A stretch of DNA of 64,000 nt from CAWJPY01 sp963844865 (GCA_963844865.1 CAWJPY010000021.1:1-64000), one strand, 5' to 3'. Positions 1-9,042 are shown, numbered from the stretch's first letter. The notes: generated from the letters alone by a model not told the origin. Translations and numbers: made by a program.

Positions 1-507
1 CGCGGCCTCGGCCTTGAAGCTCGCGTCGTTCGGCTCCAGCTGCATGGCCTGCTCGAGATGCCGCAGCCCGTCGCGCTCGCGACCTTTCAGCCTGACCAGG
101 GCGTAGCCATACAGATACTGGGCCTTGGCGCTCTCCTCGTCGTGATCCACGGCCGCCTTGAGCGGGGTGACGGCCTCGGCCACGGCGCCGGCGCGCAGGT
201 GCTCCGCACCCTTGCCCAAGAGGCGACGCGCGATCTCCTTGCGATCCATGGCGGCGGTGGAAGCCGATGCCTGCGGCCTCCGCAACGCCATGTCCATGTC
301 GTACTTGGCACGGCTCTCGGGCCGGCTGAGCACGTTGAACGCCTCGGTGATGGTCTGGAACCGTTCCTCGGCCTGCTCCCGCTCCAAGCCCGCGAAGCGG
401 TCCGGATGGTTCTCGCGGGTCAGACGGCGGAAGGCGGCGCGGATGTCCTCCTCGTCGGCGTCGGGCTTGACCCCGAGAACGTCGTAATGTGTGAAGTGAT
501 GAGGCAT
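1..507 (-). CDS. J-domain (DnaJ-like) protein with TPR-like region, partial
   Basis: The gene starts at an ATG at 507 and is still open at the window edge, so only its first 169 codons are visible. Residues 1-70 form a J domain: it opens MPHHFTHYDVLGV and carries the diagnostic HPD tripeptide in RENHPDRFAG, the loop that stimulates Hsp70 ATPase. After a linker, residues 95-169 look like helical TPR-type repeats (alternating Ala/Leu helices, ending HLEQAMQLEPNDASFKAEAA). It is probably a co-chaperone that recruits DnaK to a particular client. It lacks the Gly/Phe region and zinc fingers of DnaJ itself in the visible part. Seen: the J-domain motif and open frame. Inferred: the TPR assignment. 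Confidence 0.85.
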   Translation of the reverse strand, partial: MPHHFTHYDVLGVKPDADEEDIRAAFRRLTRENHPDRFAGLEREQAEERFQTITEAFNVLSRPESRAKYDMDMALRRPQASASTAAMDRKEIARRLLGKGAEHLRAGAVAEAVTPLKAAVDHDEESAKAQYLYGYALVRLKGRERDGLRHLEQAMQLEPNDASFKAEAA

Positions 508-626
508 ACCGAATTCACCTGCGACCCATTTTCCTGCTCATCTGTACCATAGCCGTTGTCCCCGTGCAACGAGGTGATCCCCGTCTCTCCGCCCCGGGGC
601 CGCACCGTCCGGGGCGGACGGCAGGT

Positions 627-1706
627 TCATCGGCGCATCCCCCGCATCTCCGCCGCACGCTTGCGCACGACGGGGTGGATGTTCCGATCCTGAGATGCCC
701 GCGCCAGGTCGCGCGCGCTCAGGCTCGGGAGCAAGCGGAGGGCCCTGTCCAGAGGGGTCTTGGGGTTTTGCGTGAGCGCCACCTTGATGCCGTAGACCTG
801 GAGCCAGCGCCGGTTCGACGAGATGACGCGGATGACCTCCTCGGACACGCTGCGGAGCTGGGCGAAGCGCTCCACCTCGCTGTCGGAGAGCTTTGGGCTC
901 GACAGGACCGCATGGACCACCAGCCGGTTGCGGGAGTTGACGAGGACGGCGCGCTCCTCGCGGTTGCCCTTGAGCGCGCACACGATCTTCTCCTTGACGG
1001 ACATCTGCGCGAGACGGCCGTAGGTCCCGCCCTCGTGCCGACTCGCCACCTCCTCCAGCTCCGGATCGTCGCTCCCCACGTAGGGCATGTCCCCCTCGCG
1101 GGGGATGTTGGCTCCGATGGCCCTGAGGGCCGTCAGCGCCTTCTCGATGCTCGGCGCCGATCCAGCCCCGAAGGTCGGGTCCAGCTCCTGCCGGCGCGCC
1201 TTGTCGATGAACTCCTCCTCGAACTCCCGCACCCGCCTCAGCACGGCGGGCGTGGCCTGAGGGTTCTCCTTCAGGTCCTCCAGGATCTCGAGGCAGTCCA
1301 GGATGCGCACCTGGTTGGTGATGATGATGTCCTGGACAAGCGGCGGGCCGTGGCGGGCGAGGACCCGCAGCGTCTGGTCAGACGCGGCGCTGCACCTCGC
1401 GATCTCCGCCCAGATGAGCTCGTCCGAGCGCACGCGGCCCAAGAGGTCCAACACGACGGGCTCGACCTCGTGCTCTCGGACCCAGGTCAGGAGCGCCTCC
1501 ATCGGCTCCTGCGCGAGGGCGGCCGCCGCCGCCCCGGCGAGCTCCTCGTCCGGATCCGCGGACAGGATCAGCTGGAGCCGGTAGAGGTCCTCCCGGGACA
1601 CTGGGAGGAGGCCCCGGGCGGCGAACAGCCGCACCTGCCGGGGGACCTGACCGCTGAGTATGCCATCGAAGAGCTGTTGTGCCGATGACGCCGCGCCGTC
1701 AGTCAT
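627..1706 (-). CDS. Hypothetical helical-repeat protein (paralogue of 2536-3258)
   Basis: About 359 residues with no signal peptide, rich in Leu, Ala, Arg and Glu and organised as repeated helical hairpins resembling HEAT or leucine-rich-variant repeats. I chose the ATG at 1706 because GGAG sits six bases upstream; a GTG at 1721 is the alternative. The start overlaps the stop of the RodZ-like gene by eight bases, so the two are translationally coupled. The C-terminal third (NRRWLQVYGIKVALTQNPKT onward) aligns by eye with the protein at 2536-3258, which has RHRRWGLTYGVRRALVECDR in the matching place. Function is unknown; the shared operon with a RodZ-like protein suggests an envelope or cell-shape role, which is inference only. 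Confidence 0.75.
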   Translation of the reverse strand: MTDGAASSAQQLFDGILSGQVPRQVRLFAARGLLPVSREDLYRLQLILSADPDEELAGAAAAALAQEPMEALLTWVREHEVEPVVLDLLGRVRSDELIWAEIARCSAASDQTLRVLARHGPPLVQDIIITNQVRILDCLEILEDLKENPQATPAVLRRVREFEEEFIDKARRQELDPTFGAGSAPSIEKALTALRAIGANIPREGDMPYVGSDDPELEEVASRHEGGTYGRLAQMSVKEKIVCALKGNREERAVLVNSRNRLVVHAVLSSPKLSDSEVERFAQLRSVSEEVIRVISSNRRWLQVYGIKVALTQNPKTPLDRALRLLPSLSARDLARASQDRNIHPVVRKRAAEMRGMRR

Positions 1707-2520
1707 ACCGGGCTCCGGCACCTAGCGGTACCAGCCCCCTCTGACTCACCTCGGTGTGGACGACCTGTCCAGGCCGTCCGAGATCGTCGTACTGGGTGTC
1801 GCCGACGACGATGGTCACCGCCGCGGCGTTGCCCACCGTGAACTTCACAGGGCCGATCAGGTCCAGGCGCACGACGTCGCCGCCCGCCAGCAGGCGCTGC
1901 CCCGTCATGCCCTCCCCGTCCCGATATTGGATCCAGCACTCCTTGCCGTCATGCACGTGCACGGTCAGGGTCACCGGATCCGCTGCCTCTTCGGGCACGG
2001 CCGGCGGGACGTCGACCGCCCGTACGATCTGGTCCGTGGTCGGCGCCAGCGGAGGCATCGTCTGGACCCGGATCGGGCGCCGGGGATCGGGAAGGAGCGT
2101 GGTTTGTGGACCGTGGTCGGCCAGGATCACCGCGGCCACCACGGTCACGATGGCGGCAGCCACTGCGAGGGGCAACCAGAAATGCCAGCGGATGGGCCTG
2201 CCGGGCGGGGGTTCGTCCACGACGAAGGCGGCGTGGCTGCCCGATGTGAGCTGGAAGCGCTCCCAGGCAGCGTCGAAGCCCTCCACCAGATGGTCGTCGT
2301 CGCAGCCCACCGCGCGGGCATACTGCCTCACGAAGTTGCGACTGAACACACGGTCCGGCAGGAACTGGAACTTCCCCGCCTCCAGTGCCTCCAGGACCCG
2401 GCGCGAGATCTTGGTCTCGGCCGTGATGTCGTCGAGAACCAGCCCAGAGCTGGCGCGCAATCGCTGCAGCTCCTCCCCGAACGCGGCCGGGTGGGCGGGA
2501 GACCGTGCGTCGATGGTCAT
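1699..2520 (-). CDS. RodZ-like HTH membrane protein
   Basis: A 273-residue bitopic membrane protein with the RodZ layout. Residues 12-80 are a cytoplasmic helix-turn-helix (FGEELQRLRASSGLVLDDIT, then SRRVLEALEAGKFQFLPD and an RNFVRQYARAVG helix). A single transmembrane segment lies near residues 112-135 (WLPLAVAAAIVTVVAAVILA). The C-terminal domain resembles DUF4115, with TVHVHDGKECWIQYRDGEG and GGDVVRLDLIGPVKFTVGNA. In RodZ the HTH binds MreB and couples it to cell-wall synthesis. No mreB is present in the window. It sits between two paralogous unknown proteins on the same strand. Domain assignment is firm; the MreB link is from family knowledge. Confidence 0.85.
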   Translation of the reverse strand: MTIDARSPAHPAAFGEELQRLRASSGLVLDDITAETKISRRVLEALEAGKFQFLPDRVFSRNFVRQYARAVGCDDDHLVEGFDAAWERFQLTSGSHAAFVVDEPPPGRPIRWHFWLPLAVAAAIVTVVAAVILADHGPQTTLLPDPRRPIRVQTMPPLAPTTDQIVRAVDVPPAVPEEAADPVTLTVHVHDGKECWIQYRDGEGMTGQRLLAGGDVVRLDLIGPVKFTVGNAAAVTIVVGDTQYDDLGRPGQVVHTEVSQRGLVPLGAGARYD

Positions 2521-2535
2521 GCAGTCAGCATCTTA

Positions 2536-3258
2536 TCATCCACGCAAGTGCCTATCGCCTTTTTCTTTGAGGGCCCGCGCCGCAGCGCGCACGGGGTCTG
2601 GAACGTCGGGGCGATCCGCGATCTCGACCAGGTCCCCCTTTCGGAGCTGCACCAGTGCGGCCAGGGCGATGGGTAAGGGCGTGCGATCGCACTCCACCAG
2701 CGCCCGGCGCACCCCGTAGGTGAGTCCCCAGCGCCTGTGGCGGGCGAGCTCTCGGTAGAAGGTCGCGGGGGCCCGAACGGTGTGCAGCATCACCAGAACG
2801 TCGTTCTCCGTCAGACGCGGGTTGTCCAGGAGAGCGCTCAGCACGGTACCGTCGGCGTGGGCCAGCAGGGTCGGCAGCAGCGGGCGGTGCACCCTGCGCG
2901 CCAGGGCCACCTTCTCTCCCAGGGTCATGATCGGCAGGTGACCGAGAAGCTTCTTCTCAGCGTGCCGCCTGACCATGGGGGCGGAGCGAGGGTTCTGCGC
3001 CAGGGCCAGCAACGAGGTCCACGGCAGGGTGGCGATGAGGTCCAGGGCTCGGGAGAGGGAGAGCCCGCGGAAGCCCGCCACGAGCTCGCGCACGACGTGG
3101 GAGGTCAGCAGCCGGGGCGACTCGGCGATGCGCCCGGCCAGCTGGACGGTACACTGGGGGTTGCGCAGCACCTTCAGCGCATCCCGCTCCGTGAGGCCGC
3201 CCTCGGCCACGAAGGCACCGAGCTCCCCCGCGGTCATTCGCGCGATGTCCTCGCTCAT
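2536..3258 (-). CDS. Hypothetical helical-repeat protein (paralogue of 627-1706)
   Basis: A 240-residue soluble-looking protein starting MSEDIARMTAGELGAFVAEG. It consists of short repeated helical hairpins, each with a pattern like LARRVHRPLLPTLLAHADG followed by VLSALLDNPRLTENDVLVML. The last 90 residues match the C-terminal region of the 627-1706 product, including the RHRRWGLTYG block and the QNP/ECDRTPL loop. No catalytic motif is visible. It is 16 bases upstream of the RodZ-like gene and probably co-transcribed with it. The function is unknown; a scaffolding or adaptor role would fit a helical-repeat fold. Confidence 0.75.
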   Translation of the reverse strand: MSEDIARMTAGELGAFVAEGGLTERDALKVLRNPQCTVQLAGRIAESPRLLTSHVVRELVAGFRGLSLSRALDLIATLPWTSLLALAQNPRSAPMVRRHAEKKLLGHLPIMTLGEKVALARRVHRPLLPTLLAHADGTVLSALLDNPRLTENDVLVMLHTVRAPATFYRELARHRRWGLTYGVRRALVECDRTPLPIALAALVQLRKGDLVEIADRPDVPDPVRAAARALKEKGDRHLRG

Positions 3259-3327
3259 GGGTCCATCCTACAGCGGGGGGACGTATGACCGCCCGTCTGC
3301 GACAATCCTCTGACAGTTCTCCGGCCT

Positions 3328-4320
3328 TCAGTCGTCGTCGCGGACCGGCGGGGCGAGCATGCCCCGGATGCGGCGCCGGAGCTGCACCACCTCCAGCCCG
3401 GCGATGGGGACCTGCTCCGGCGGGAGGTGCTCGAGGGCATGGGTCCGGAAGGCCAGCCTGGTGATGAGGCGAGCGAGGACGGTCCGTTCGGAGCGCACCG
3501 GCCACCAGTCCGAACGCACGCGGCGACGATAAAATGGAAGGACGTCGGCAACCCACCGCGGCAGGACCCCGAGCTCAACCTCCCGCGTCAGCTGGCGACG
3601 CAGGATGTGGTGCTCGGCGTGGAGGAAGCCGCTCAGCGTGAGTGCATAGGCGACGTACAGCAGAGGCAGCGCCAGGGGCCATCCACGCACATGAAAGGCC
3701 CCGCTGTGTGACTGCGCCACGGCCAGGTTCCACGCCCCGTGAACGGCCACCGCACTGACCAGGCCGACCCCCACCAGGATGGCCCAGCGGAGCCGCGACC
3801 GCACGAGCTGGGCCGCGCCCACAAAGCCGCCGAAGGTCGCACCGGCCAGGGCGTGCACGCCGGCGGTGAACACCGTCCGCACGATCAGGAGAGACGCCAC
3901 CGTCACCGCGCCACCACCGCTGCCCGCGAGACCGTAGAGGGCGTTCTCTGTGACCGCGAACCCGAGCCCCGCGGCGGTGCCGTAGACGATGCCGTCGGTG
4001 GGGTTGTCGAACTCCCTGGAGGAGAACACGACCGCCAGGACGGCCACCGCCTTCAGCGCCTCCTCCAGCGCCGGGCCGCCGAGCACGAGCCAGACCAGGC
4101 CGTTGTCCCCCGGCCAGCCGCCGATGCTGTTGTGGACCGTCCCGACGACGAGCGCGATCAGCGGCGCCCCCGTGGCTCCCCACAGGAACACCGCAGCCAC
4201 GAGCTGCACGGGTTCGCGGTCGTAGCGGTCGAACCACCACACGGCGGCCAGCACGGTCAACAGCAACGTGGTGGAGAGGAACAACCCACCGGCCAGTGCG
4301 GCCAGGGTGCTCAGGTCCAT
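3328..4320 (-). CDS. PrsW-family intramembrane metalloprotease
   Basis: A 330-residue polytopic membrane protein. The ATG at 4320 overlaps the end of ribF and is preferred over an upstream start at 4368 because the hydrophobic N-terminus (MDLSTLAALAGGLFLSTTLL) begins there. The family signature is present: PALEEALKAVAVLAVV, an EE-containing helix supplying metal ligands, followed by a GTAAGLGFAVTENALYG helix, and HALAGATFGG and HGAWNL histidines in later helices. PrsW in Bacillus cleaves an anti-sigma factor; the substrate here cannot be read from the sequence. The last 90 residues are cytoplasmic and Arg-rich, ending RGMLAPPVRDDD. Confidence 0.85.
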   Translation of the reverse strand: MDLSTLAALAGGLFLSTTLLLTVLAAVWWFDRYDREPVQLVAAVFLWGATGAPLIALVVGTVHNSIGGWPGDNGLVWLVLGGPALEEALKAVAVLAVVFSSREFDNPTDGIVYGTAAGLGFAVTENALYGLAGSGGGAVTVASLLIVRTVFTAGVHALAGATFGGFVGAAQLVRSRLRWAILVGVGLVSAVAVHGAWNLAVAQSHSGAFHVRGWPLALPLLYVAYALTLSGFLHAEHHILRRQLTREVELGVLPRWVADVLPFYRRRVRSDWWPVRSERTVLARLITRLAFRTHALEHLPPEQVPIAGLEVVQLRRRIRGMLAPPVRDDD

Positions 4321-5285
4321 GAAGGGGGCACCAGGTCGAGGTCCGCCAGGGGGTTGTCGTCGAACCATCGCCGCGCGGTCTCCACGTCGCGTTTGATCTG
4401 CGCCACCAGATGGTCGGCGTCGGCGAAGCGCTCCTCGTCGCGAATCCGGGCGCCGAAGTAGAGACGTACCCGCTCCCGGTAGATGTCCGCAGCGAAGTCC
4501 AGGAGATGACTCTCCACCGTGACGACGTGGCTCTCACTGACAGTGGGCCGCACACCGATGTTGGTGACGGCCTGGAAGGTCCGCCCGAACGAAGGGACGT
4601 GCACCGCGCCCACGTACACTCCCTTTGCCGGGTAGAGCTCGTTCTCGCACTCCAGATTGATGGTGGGGAATCCGAGGCTGCGCCCGACCCGGCGTCCCTC
4701 GAGCACCGTGCCGTCCACGTACACCAGCCGACCGAGAAGGCGCGCGGCCTCTGAGAGACGCCCCTGGGCCACGGCTGCGCGGGCCCTGGTGGACGACACC
4801 ACGGCGCCATCCACCTCCACCGTGGGGGCAGCCGCCGCGACGAAGCCCAGCTCGCGGCCCATCCGGGTGAGCAGCTCCACGTCACCCCGCCGGTCCGCTC
4901 CGAACCTGAAGTTGGCCCCGATGTACACCTCACGCACCGCGAGGCGTTCCATCAGCACGCGGGTGACGAAGTCCTCCGCCTCCATCCTCGCCAGGCGATG
5001 GGTGAATGGGATCACGAGGGTCACGTCGATGCCCGTGCCCCCGATGAGCTGGAGCCGCTGCTCGAGGGTGGTGAGCAGTCGCGGCGCCTGTCGCGGACGC
5101 AGGAGCTTGATCGGGTGGGGATCCAGGGTCATGGCGGCGGCCACGGCGCCCGTGGCCCGGGCGCGCTCCACGACGTGCCGGAGGACGGCCTGGTGCCCGA
5201 CGTGCACGCCGTCGAAGTTGCCGATGGACAGCACCGCTCCTCGGGGCGGAGCGTCGCGTCCCAGGGGGTCGCGCAGCACCTTCAC
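4311..5285 (-). CDS. ribF: Bifunctional riboflavin kinase / FAD synthetase
   Basis: A 324-residue enzyme that phosphorylates riboflavin to FMN and adenylates FMN to FAD. The N-terminal nucleotidyltransferase domain shows SIGNFDGVHVGHQAVL near residues 21-36 and the second motif VSSTRARAAVAQG. The C-terminal flavokinase domain (residues 185-310) has GRSLGFPTINLE and GVYVGAV, then VTNIGVRPTV and the ESHLLDF catalytic-Glu motif. The GTG start is favoured by a GAGGAG seven bases upstream. It is nine bases from the rimO stop and overlaps the PrsW gene downstream, so the three are probably one transcript. Confidence 0.95.
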   Translation of the reverse strand: MKVLRDPLGRDAPPRGAVLSIGNFDGVHVGHQAVLRHVVERARATGAVAAAMTLDPHPIKLLRPRQAPRLLTTLEQRLQLIGGTGIDVTLVIPFTHRLARMEAEDFVTRVLMERLAVREVYIGANFRFGADRRGDVELLTRMGRELGFVAAAAPTVEVDGAVVSSTRARAAVAQGRLSEAARLLGRLVYVDGTVLEGRRVGRSLGFPTINLECENELYPAKGVYVGAVHVPSFGRTFQAVTNIGVRPTVSESHVVTVESHLLDFAADIYRERVRLYFGARIRDEERFADADHLVAQIKRDVETARRWFDDNPLADLDLVPPSWT

Positions 5286-5295
5286 CGGGGGCTCC

Positions 5296-6705
5296 TCATG
5301 GGCGCACCGGCAACGCCCGCATCGCCGTGCCTGGATCGGGGGGACGCAGCACGCCTTCCAGCCGACCCACGACGTCGTAGGGATGGGCCTCGGTGATCGT
5401 CACCTCCACCAGCGAGCCGGACGGCGCGGTGCCGTCGTTGATGAGCAGGGAGCCGTCGATCTCCGGCGCCTGCCGGGCGAGCCGAGCCTCGGTCAAGAGC
5501 TCCATCTCCGGCAAGGCGCCGGCGACCAGGGCGGGCAAGGTGCGCCCGACAAGGGCCCGGTTGTGCTCCAGCGCGATGCCCTGTTGCAGCTCCAGAAGCT
5601 CATGACGACGCTGTGTCTTGACCTGCTCCGGCACGGGATCGGCCAGTTCGGCGCCGGGGTTCTCCTCCTGCCAGGAGTAGGTGAAGGCGCCCAGATGATC
5701 GAAGCGCACCGCCTCCACGAAACGCATCAGCTCGCGGAACTCCTCCTCGCCCTCGCCGGGGAAGCCGACGATGAAAGTGGTCCGCACGGCGAGCTCCGGC
5801 ACCACCTCCCGCGCCTCGGAGATCAGCCGGAGGTAGGTGGTGGCGTCACCACCGCGGCGCATCGCCTTCAGCACGCGACGGCTCGCATGCTGGAGAGGCA
5901 GGTCCAGATAGGGAAGGAAGCGGGGCTCGGAGGCCATGAGCCGGAACAGCTCCGGGTCGAGGGTGGCCGGGTACGCGTAGAGGAAGCGGATCCAGGGGAT
6001 CGAGGTCCGCTCCAGCAGCTCGGACACCAGCCCCTGCAGGCCATGAGCCACGCCGAGGTCCTCCCCGTACCGGGTGGTGTCCTGCGCGATCAACACCAGC
6101 TCCCGCACCCCCTGCTTCTCCAGAGCGATCGCCTCGGCCACCAGGTCCGGGGCGGGCCGTGATCGGAAACGGCCGCGCATGGCGGGGATGTGGCAGAAGC
6201 TGCACGGGTTGTTGCAGCCCTCGGCGATCTTCAGGTAGGCGTAGCCGGCGGTCGAGACGACGCGGGGATGGCGATGGTCGTAGACGCGGAGGGCCCCCCG
6301 CTGATCGGGGATGCGGTCGTCTCTTTCACCGCGGACGGCAGCCACCACGTCCTCCAACTCGTCCAGTCCGATGAAGGCGTCGATCTCCGGAATCTCCTCC
6401 TTCAGCTCCACGGCATAGCCCTGCGCCATGCATCCGGCCACCACCAGCCGTCGCACCCGCCCGGCTCGTCTGGCGTCGGCGATCTCCAGGATCGCCTCGA
6501 TGGACTCCCGTTTGGCATCGGTGATGAAGCCGCAGGTGTTGACCACGACGATGTCGGCGGCGGCGGCATCCGCCGTCAGGGCGACGCCCGCCCGCGCCAG
6601 ATGGCCCATCATGACTTCGCCATCCACGAGGTTCTTGGCGCAGCCGAGGCTGATCATGCCCACCCTGACGGGGTGTCTGCGCTGAACCCTTGTCGATCCT
6701 GTCAT
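5296..6705 (-). CDS. rimO: Ribosomal protein S12 methylthiotransferase RimO
   Basis: A 469-residue radical SAM enzyme that adds a methylthio group to an aspartate of ribosomal protein S12. The N-terminal MTTase domain has GMISLGCAKNLVDGEVMMG, with a first cluster held by this Cys and those in VVNTCGFITDA and VVAGCMAQGY. The radical SAM cluster motif CNNPCSFC lies in the block EGCNNPCSFCHIPAMRGRFR. A TRAM domain closes the protein. The RimO-type CAKNLVD signature separates it from MiaB. An upstream extension of the frame to 7128 is open only because of base composition. It lies 10 bases from ribF. Confidence 0.95.
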   Translation of the reverse strand: MTGSTRVQRRHPVRVGMISLGCAKNLVDGEVMMGHLARAGVALTADAAAADIVVVNTCGFITDAKRESIEAILEIADARRAGRVRRLVVAGCMAQGYAVELKEEIPEIDAFIGLDELEDVVAAVRGERDDRIPDQRGALRVYDHRHPRVVSTAGYAYLKIAEGCNNPCSFCHIPAMRGRFRSRPAPDLVAEAIALEKQGVRELVLIAQDTTRYGEDLGVAHGLQGLVSELLERTSIPWIRFLYAYPATLDPELFRLMASEPRFLPYLDLPLQHASRRVLKAMRRGGDATTYLRLISEAREVVPELAVRTTFIVGFPGEGEEEFRELMRFVEAVRFDHLGAFTYSWQEENPGAELADPVPEQVKTQRRHELLELQQGIALEHNRALVGRTLPALVAGALPEMELLTEARLARQAPEIDGSLLINDGTAPSGSLVEVTITEAHPYDVVGRLEGVLRPPDPGTAMRALPVRP

Positions 6706-6880
6706 CCGAACGCGTCCTCCAGGCCGGAGATTGTACCGCCGTCGCCCCCTCCCTCCCGACCCACGGGCAACTCCTGTCCGGGGGACGACGTCGCGCCCAA
6801 CACAAGCGTCCGCTTCCCATGGTCCATTCCATGGGCCCCGGGGAAGCGGGGCCCGGGCGCCCGGCAGCAACGGCGGTGGC

Positions 6881-8002
6881 TCACTCCAGGTACCGAGCAA
6901 CCGCCGCGGCGGCCCGTGCCGACGCACCGGGCCCGCCGAGCTTGGTGCGGACCTCCTCCAGGCCCTCGCGCTGCAGATCCCCTCGTCCCGCGAGCATCGC
7001 CCGTGTGGCGGCCAGGAGCTCCTCCGGTTGCCAGGTCCCTTGCAGCAGCTCCGGGACGAGTGCCCGGCCGGCGATGAGGTTGACCAGCGCGACGTGGGGG
7101 ACCCGGACCAGCATCCTCGCCAGGGCATAGGTCAAGGGGTGGAGTCGGTAACCGACCACCATGGGCACGTCGAGCAGGGCGCACTCCAGGGTCGCGGTCC
7201 CCGAGGCCGCCCACGCCATACCGCAGCCGGCGAGACGGCGGCGCCGCTCGCGGCCCGACACCAGGGTCAACCGCGGGTCGACATCCGTCTTCGCGAGCAC
7301 CTCTTCCACCACGGGCCCCATCCCGGGCGCGAGGAGCAGGACGGCCTCGGCAACCTCTTGTGCTGCCGCCGCGTTGAGAGCGCGCATCATGGTCGGCAGC
7401 AGCCCCCGCACCTCCATGGCCCGGGAGCCCGGCAGCAGCGCCAGCCGGTCTCGTCTGGATGTGCGCCCGCCACCGGCGAGGAGATCCTCCCCCACCACGT
7501 CGTCCACCAGGGGATGACCGACGTAGCGCGCGCGGACCCCGTGCGCCTGATAGAAGTCCGCCTCGAAGGGCAGGATGCACAGGACCTCCCGGGCCACTCG
7601 GCGGATGACTCGCACGCGGCCCCGGCGCCAGGCCCAGAGCTGGGGCGAGACGTACAGGACGACGGGGATCCCTCGCCGACGAAGGCGGGCCGCGAGCCGG
7701 AGGTTGAAGTCCGGCGAGTCGATGAGCACTGCGGCGCGAGGTGGGCGACGGTCCACCTCCTCGACCACCCGTCCCATGATCCTGCGGATCCGCGGCAGCT
7801 CACGGACTACCTCGGCCAGCCCCATGTGGGCCAGGGCGTCCGACGACGCTATACAGTCCAGTCCGGCCGCCTGGAGACGCTCGCCCCCGATCCCGAAGGC
7901 TTCGAGGTCCTTCTCCAGGACGCGCAGGGCCGGGAGCAAGTTGGCGCCGTGGATGTCGCCGGAGACCTCACCCGCCACCAGCAGCAGGCGTCGCGAGCTC
8001 AT
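6881..8002 (-). CDS. lpxB: Lipid A disaccharide synthase
   Basis: A 373-residue GT19 glycosyltransferase that joins UDP-diacylglucosamine and lipid X to give the lipid A disaccharide. Recognisable blocks are LLLVAGEVSGDIHGANLL at the N-terminus, FGIGGERLQAAGLD, VLIDSPDFNLRLAARLRRRG, YVSPQLWAWRRGRV and YVGHPLVDDV. The C-terminal half has LLPGSRAMEVRGLLPTM and the nucleotide-binding ASGTATLECALLDVPMVVGY. Presence of lpxB means the organism makes an LPS-type outer membrane. The start overlaps the VanZ-like gene stop by four bases. Confidence 0.95.
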   Translation of the reverse strand: MSSRRLLLVAGEVSGDIHGANLLPALRVLEKDLEAFGIGGERLQAAGLDCIASSDALAHMGLAEVVRELPRIRRIMGRVVEEVDRRPPRAAVLIDSPDFNLRLAARLRRRGIPVVLYVSPQLWAWRRGRVRVIRRVAREVLCILPFEADFYQAHGVRARYVGHPLVDDVVGEDLLAGGGRTSRRDRLALLPGSRAMEVRGLLPTMMRALNAAAAQEVAEAVLLLAPGMGPVVEEVLAKTDVDPRLTLVSGRERRRRLAGCGMAWAASGTATLECALLDVPMVVGYRLHPLTYALARMLVRVPHVALVNLIAGRALVPELLQGTWQPEELLAATRAMLAGRGDLQREGLEEVRTKLGGPGASARAAAAVARYLE

Positions 8003-8409
8003 GGCGCGTTCGTGCCGCCCCGGGACCGTGCCAAGACCGCCAAACCCAGAGCCACGGCGACCGTGGCGCCGACGCAGTCCGCCGCGAGGTCGCTCACCTG
8101 GGGCGCCCGGGTCGGCTGCAGGAACTGGACGAGCTCCGTCAGCCCTCCGAACGCACCGGTGCCGAGCCAGGCGCCGAGCGCGCCGACCACGGGGGAGGTC
8201 AGTCGACTCAGGAGCGCCAACAGGAGCAGGGCCTGGAGACCGTACGCCGCCCCGTGCGCCACGACGTCGGGCACCCGCACTCCCAGCGGTGCGGGGACGT
8301 GGGGGATGTAGGCGAGCAGGACCAGCGCCATGGCGTAGACCAGGTTCGCCGCCACCAGCAGACCGGTGGAACCCGCCCTGGCGGCCGACGGAGCCTCACG
8401 GTTCGTCAT
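7999..8409 (-). CDS. VanZ-like family membrane protein
   Basis: A 136-residue protein with four predicted membrane helices, including LVAANLVYAMALVLLAYIP and VGATVAVALGLAVLA. The family hallmarks are the central HGAAYGLQALLLLALL helix and the FGGLTELVQFLQPTR..QVSDLAADCVGA segment, with conserved E and D residues. VanZ relatives are common and mostly unassigned; VanZ itself gives low-level teicoplanin resistance. I chose the ATG at 8409 because the hydrophobic core starts just after it. Its stop overlaps the lpxB start. Confidence 0.75.
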   Translation of the reverse strand: MTNREAPSAARAGSTGLLVAANLVYAMALVLLAYIPHVPAPLGVRVPDVVAHGAAYGLQALLLLALLSRLTSPVVGALGAWLGTGAFGGLTELVQFLQPTRAPQVSDLAADCVGATVAVALGLAVLARSRGGTNAP

Positions 8410-8411
8410 GG

Positions 8412-8582
8412 TCAGGGAAACGGGTACATCAGCCAGCCGAGGGCGATCGCCCCGAGGACCATGATCAGGAAGGTCTTCAGGAAGAGGAGGCCCCGATCCC
8501 TCGGCGAACGCCGCCACAGAAAGGCGAAGAACACGGCCACCAGGAGCGCGTGCCACAGCATCAGGAGGAGGTGATCGACCAT
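8412..8582 (-). CDS. Small hypothetical membrane protein
   Basis: A 56-residue protein starting MVDHLLLMLWHALLVAVFFA with two membrane helices separated by a short basic loop (LWRRSPRDRG), the second being LKTFLIMVLGAIALGWLMY. Its start lies one base beyond the stop of the upstream gene and its stop two bases before the VanZ-like gene, so it is part of a tightly packed operon. I do not recognise the family. The tight packing and clean two-helix pattern support a real gene. Confidence 0.6.
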   Translation of the reverse strand: MVDHLLLMLWHALLVAVFFAFLWRRSPRDRGLLFLKTFLIMVLGAIALGWLMYPFP

Positions 8583-8583
8583 C

Positions 8584-9042
8584 TCAGTCCTTCTCGCCAC
8601 GCGCGATGTCGGCCACGTCCAGCACCACCAGCAGGTTCATCAGGCCGCCGGTGTACAGGAAGGTGTTGCCGTAGGCGAAGCCCGCCGCCACGGGGTCGCC
8701 CCCTCCTAGGATGCCGTAGGGAAAGGCCCCCGAGAACACGCCGTGCAGGCCGTTCACCCACAGCAGACGGACCACGTACAGCAGCCCGTTCCCGAGACAT
8801 GCCAGGGTCGCCAGCCAGGAGAAGGGCTCGCCCGGGCGAGGCGTCCCGAGCTCCCCCTGGATGAGGATGCCGGTGACGAACGCGCTGACGATGACCACGG
8901 CGAACACGACGGCGCGCACCCTCTTGCCCAGAATCCAGTGCCCCAGGCCCGGGATCAACCAGGCCGCGGCGAGCAGGAGGGGCGGTGCGCCGGTCACGGG
9001 CTGCGTGCCCTTGCCCGTCCTGTCCTTCGCATTGGTGCTCAT
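8584..9042 (-). CDS. DUF6677-like membrane protein
   Basis: A 152-residue protein with four membrane segments. The first contains AAWLIPGLGHWILGKRVRAV, a Pro-Gly-Leu-Gly-His block shared by a family of small membrane proteins (I recall it as DUF6677). The later segment GGGDPVAAGFAYGNTFLYTG is probably a loop between helices. It ends DVADIARGEKD in the cytoplasm. The ATG at 9042 has a GAGG-type site upstream and is preferred over a GTG at 9060. It heads the run of small membrane genes leading to lpxB. Function unknown. Confidence 0.7.
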   Translation of the reverse strand: MSTNAKDRTGKGTQPVTGAPPLLLAAAWLIPGLGHWILGKRVRAVVFAVVIVSAFVTGILIQGELGTPRPGEPFSWLATLACLGNGLLYVVRLLWVNGLHGVFSGAFPYGILGGGDPVAAGFAYGNTFLYTGGLMNLLVVLDVADIARGEKD

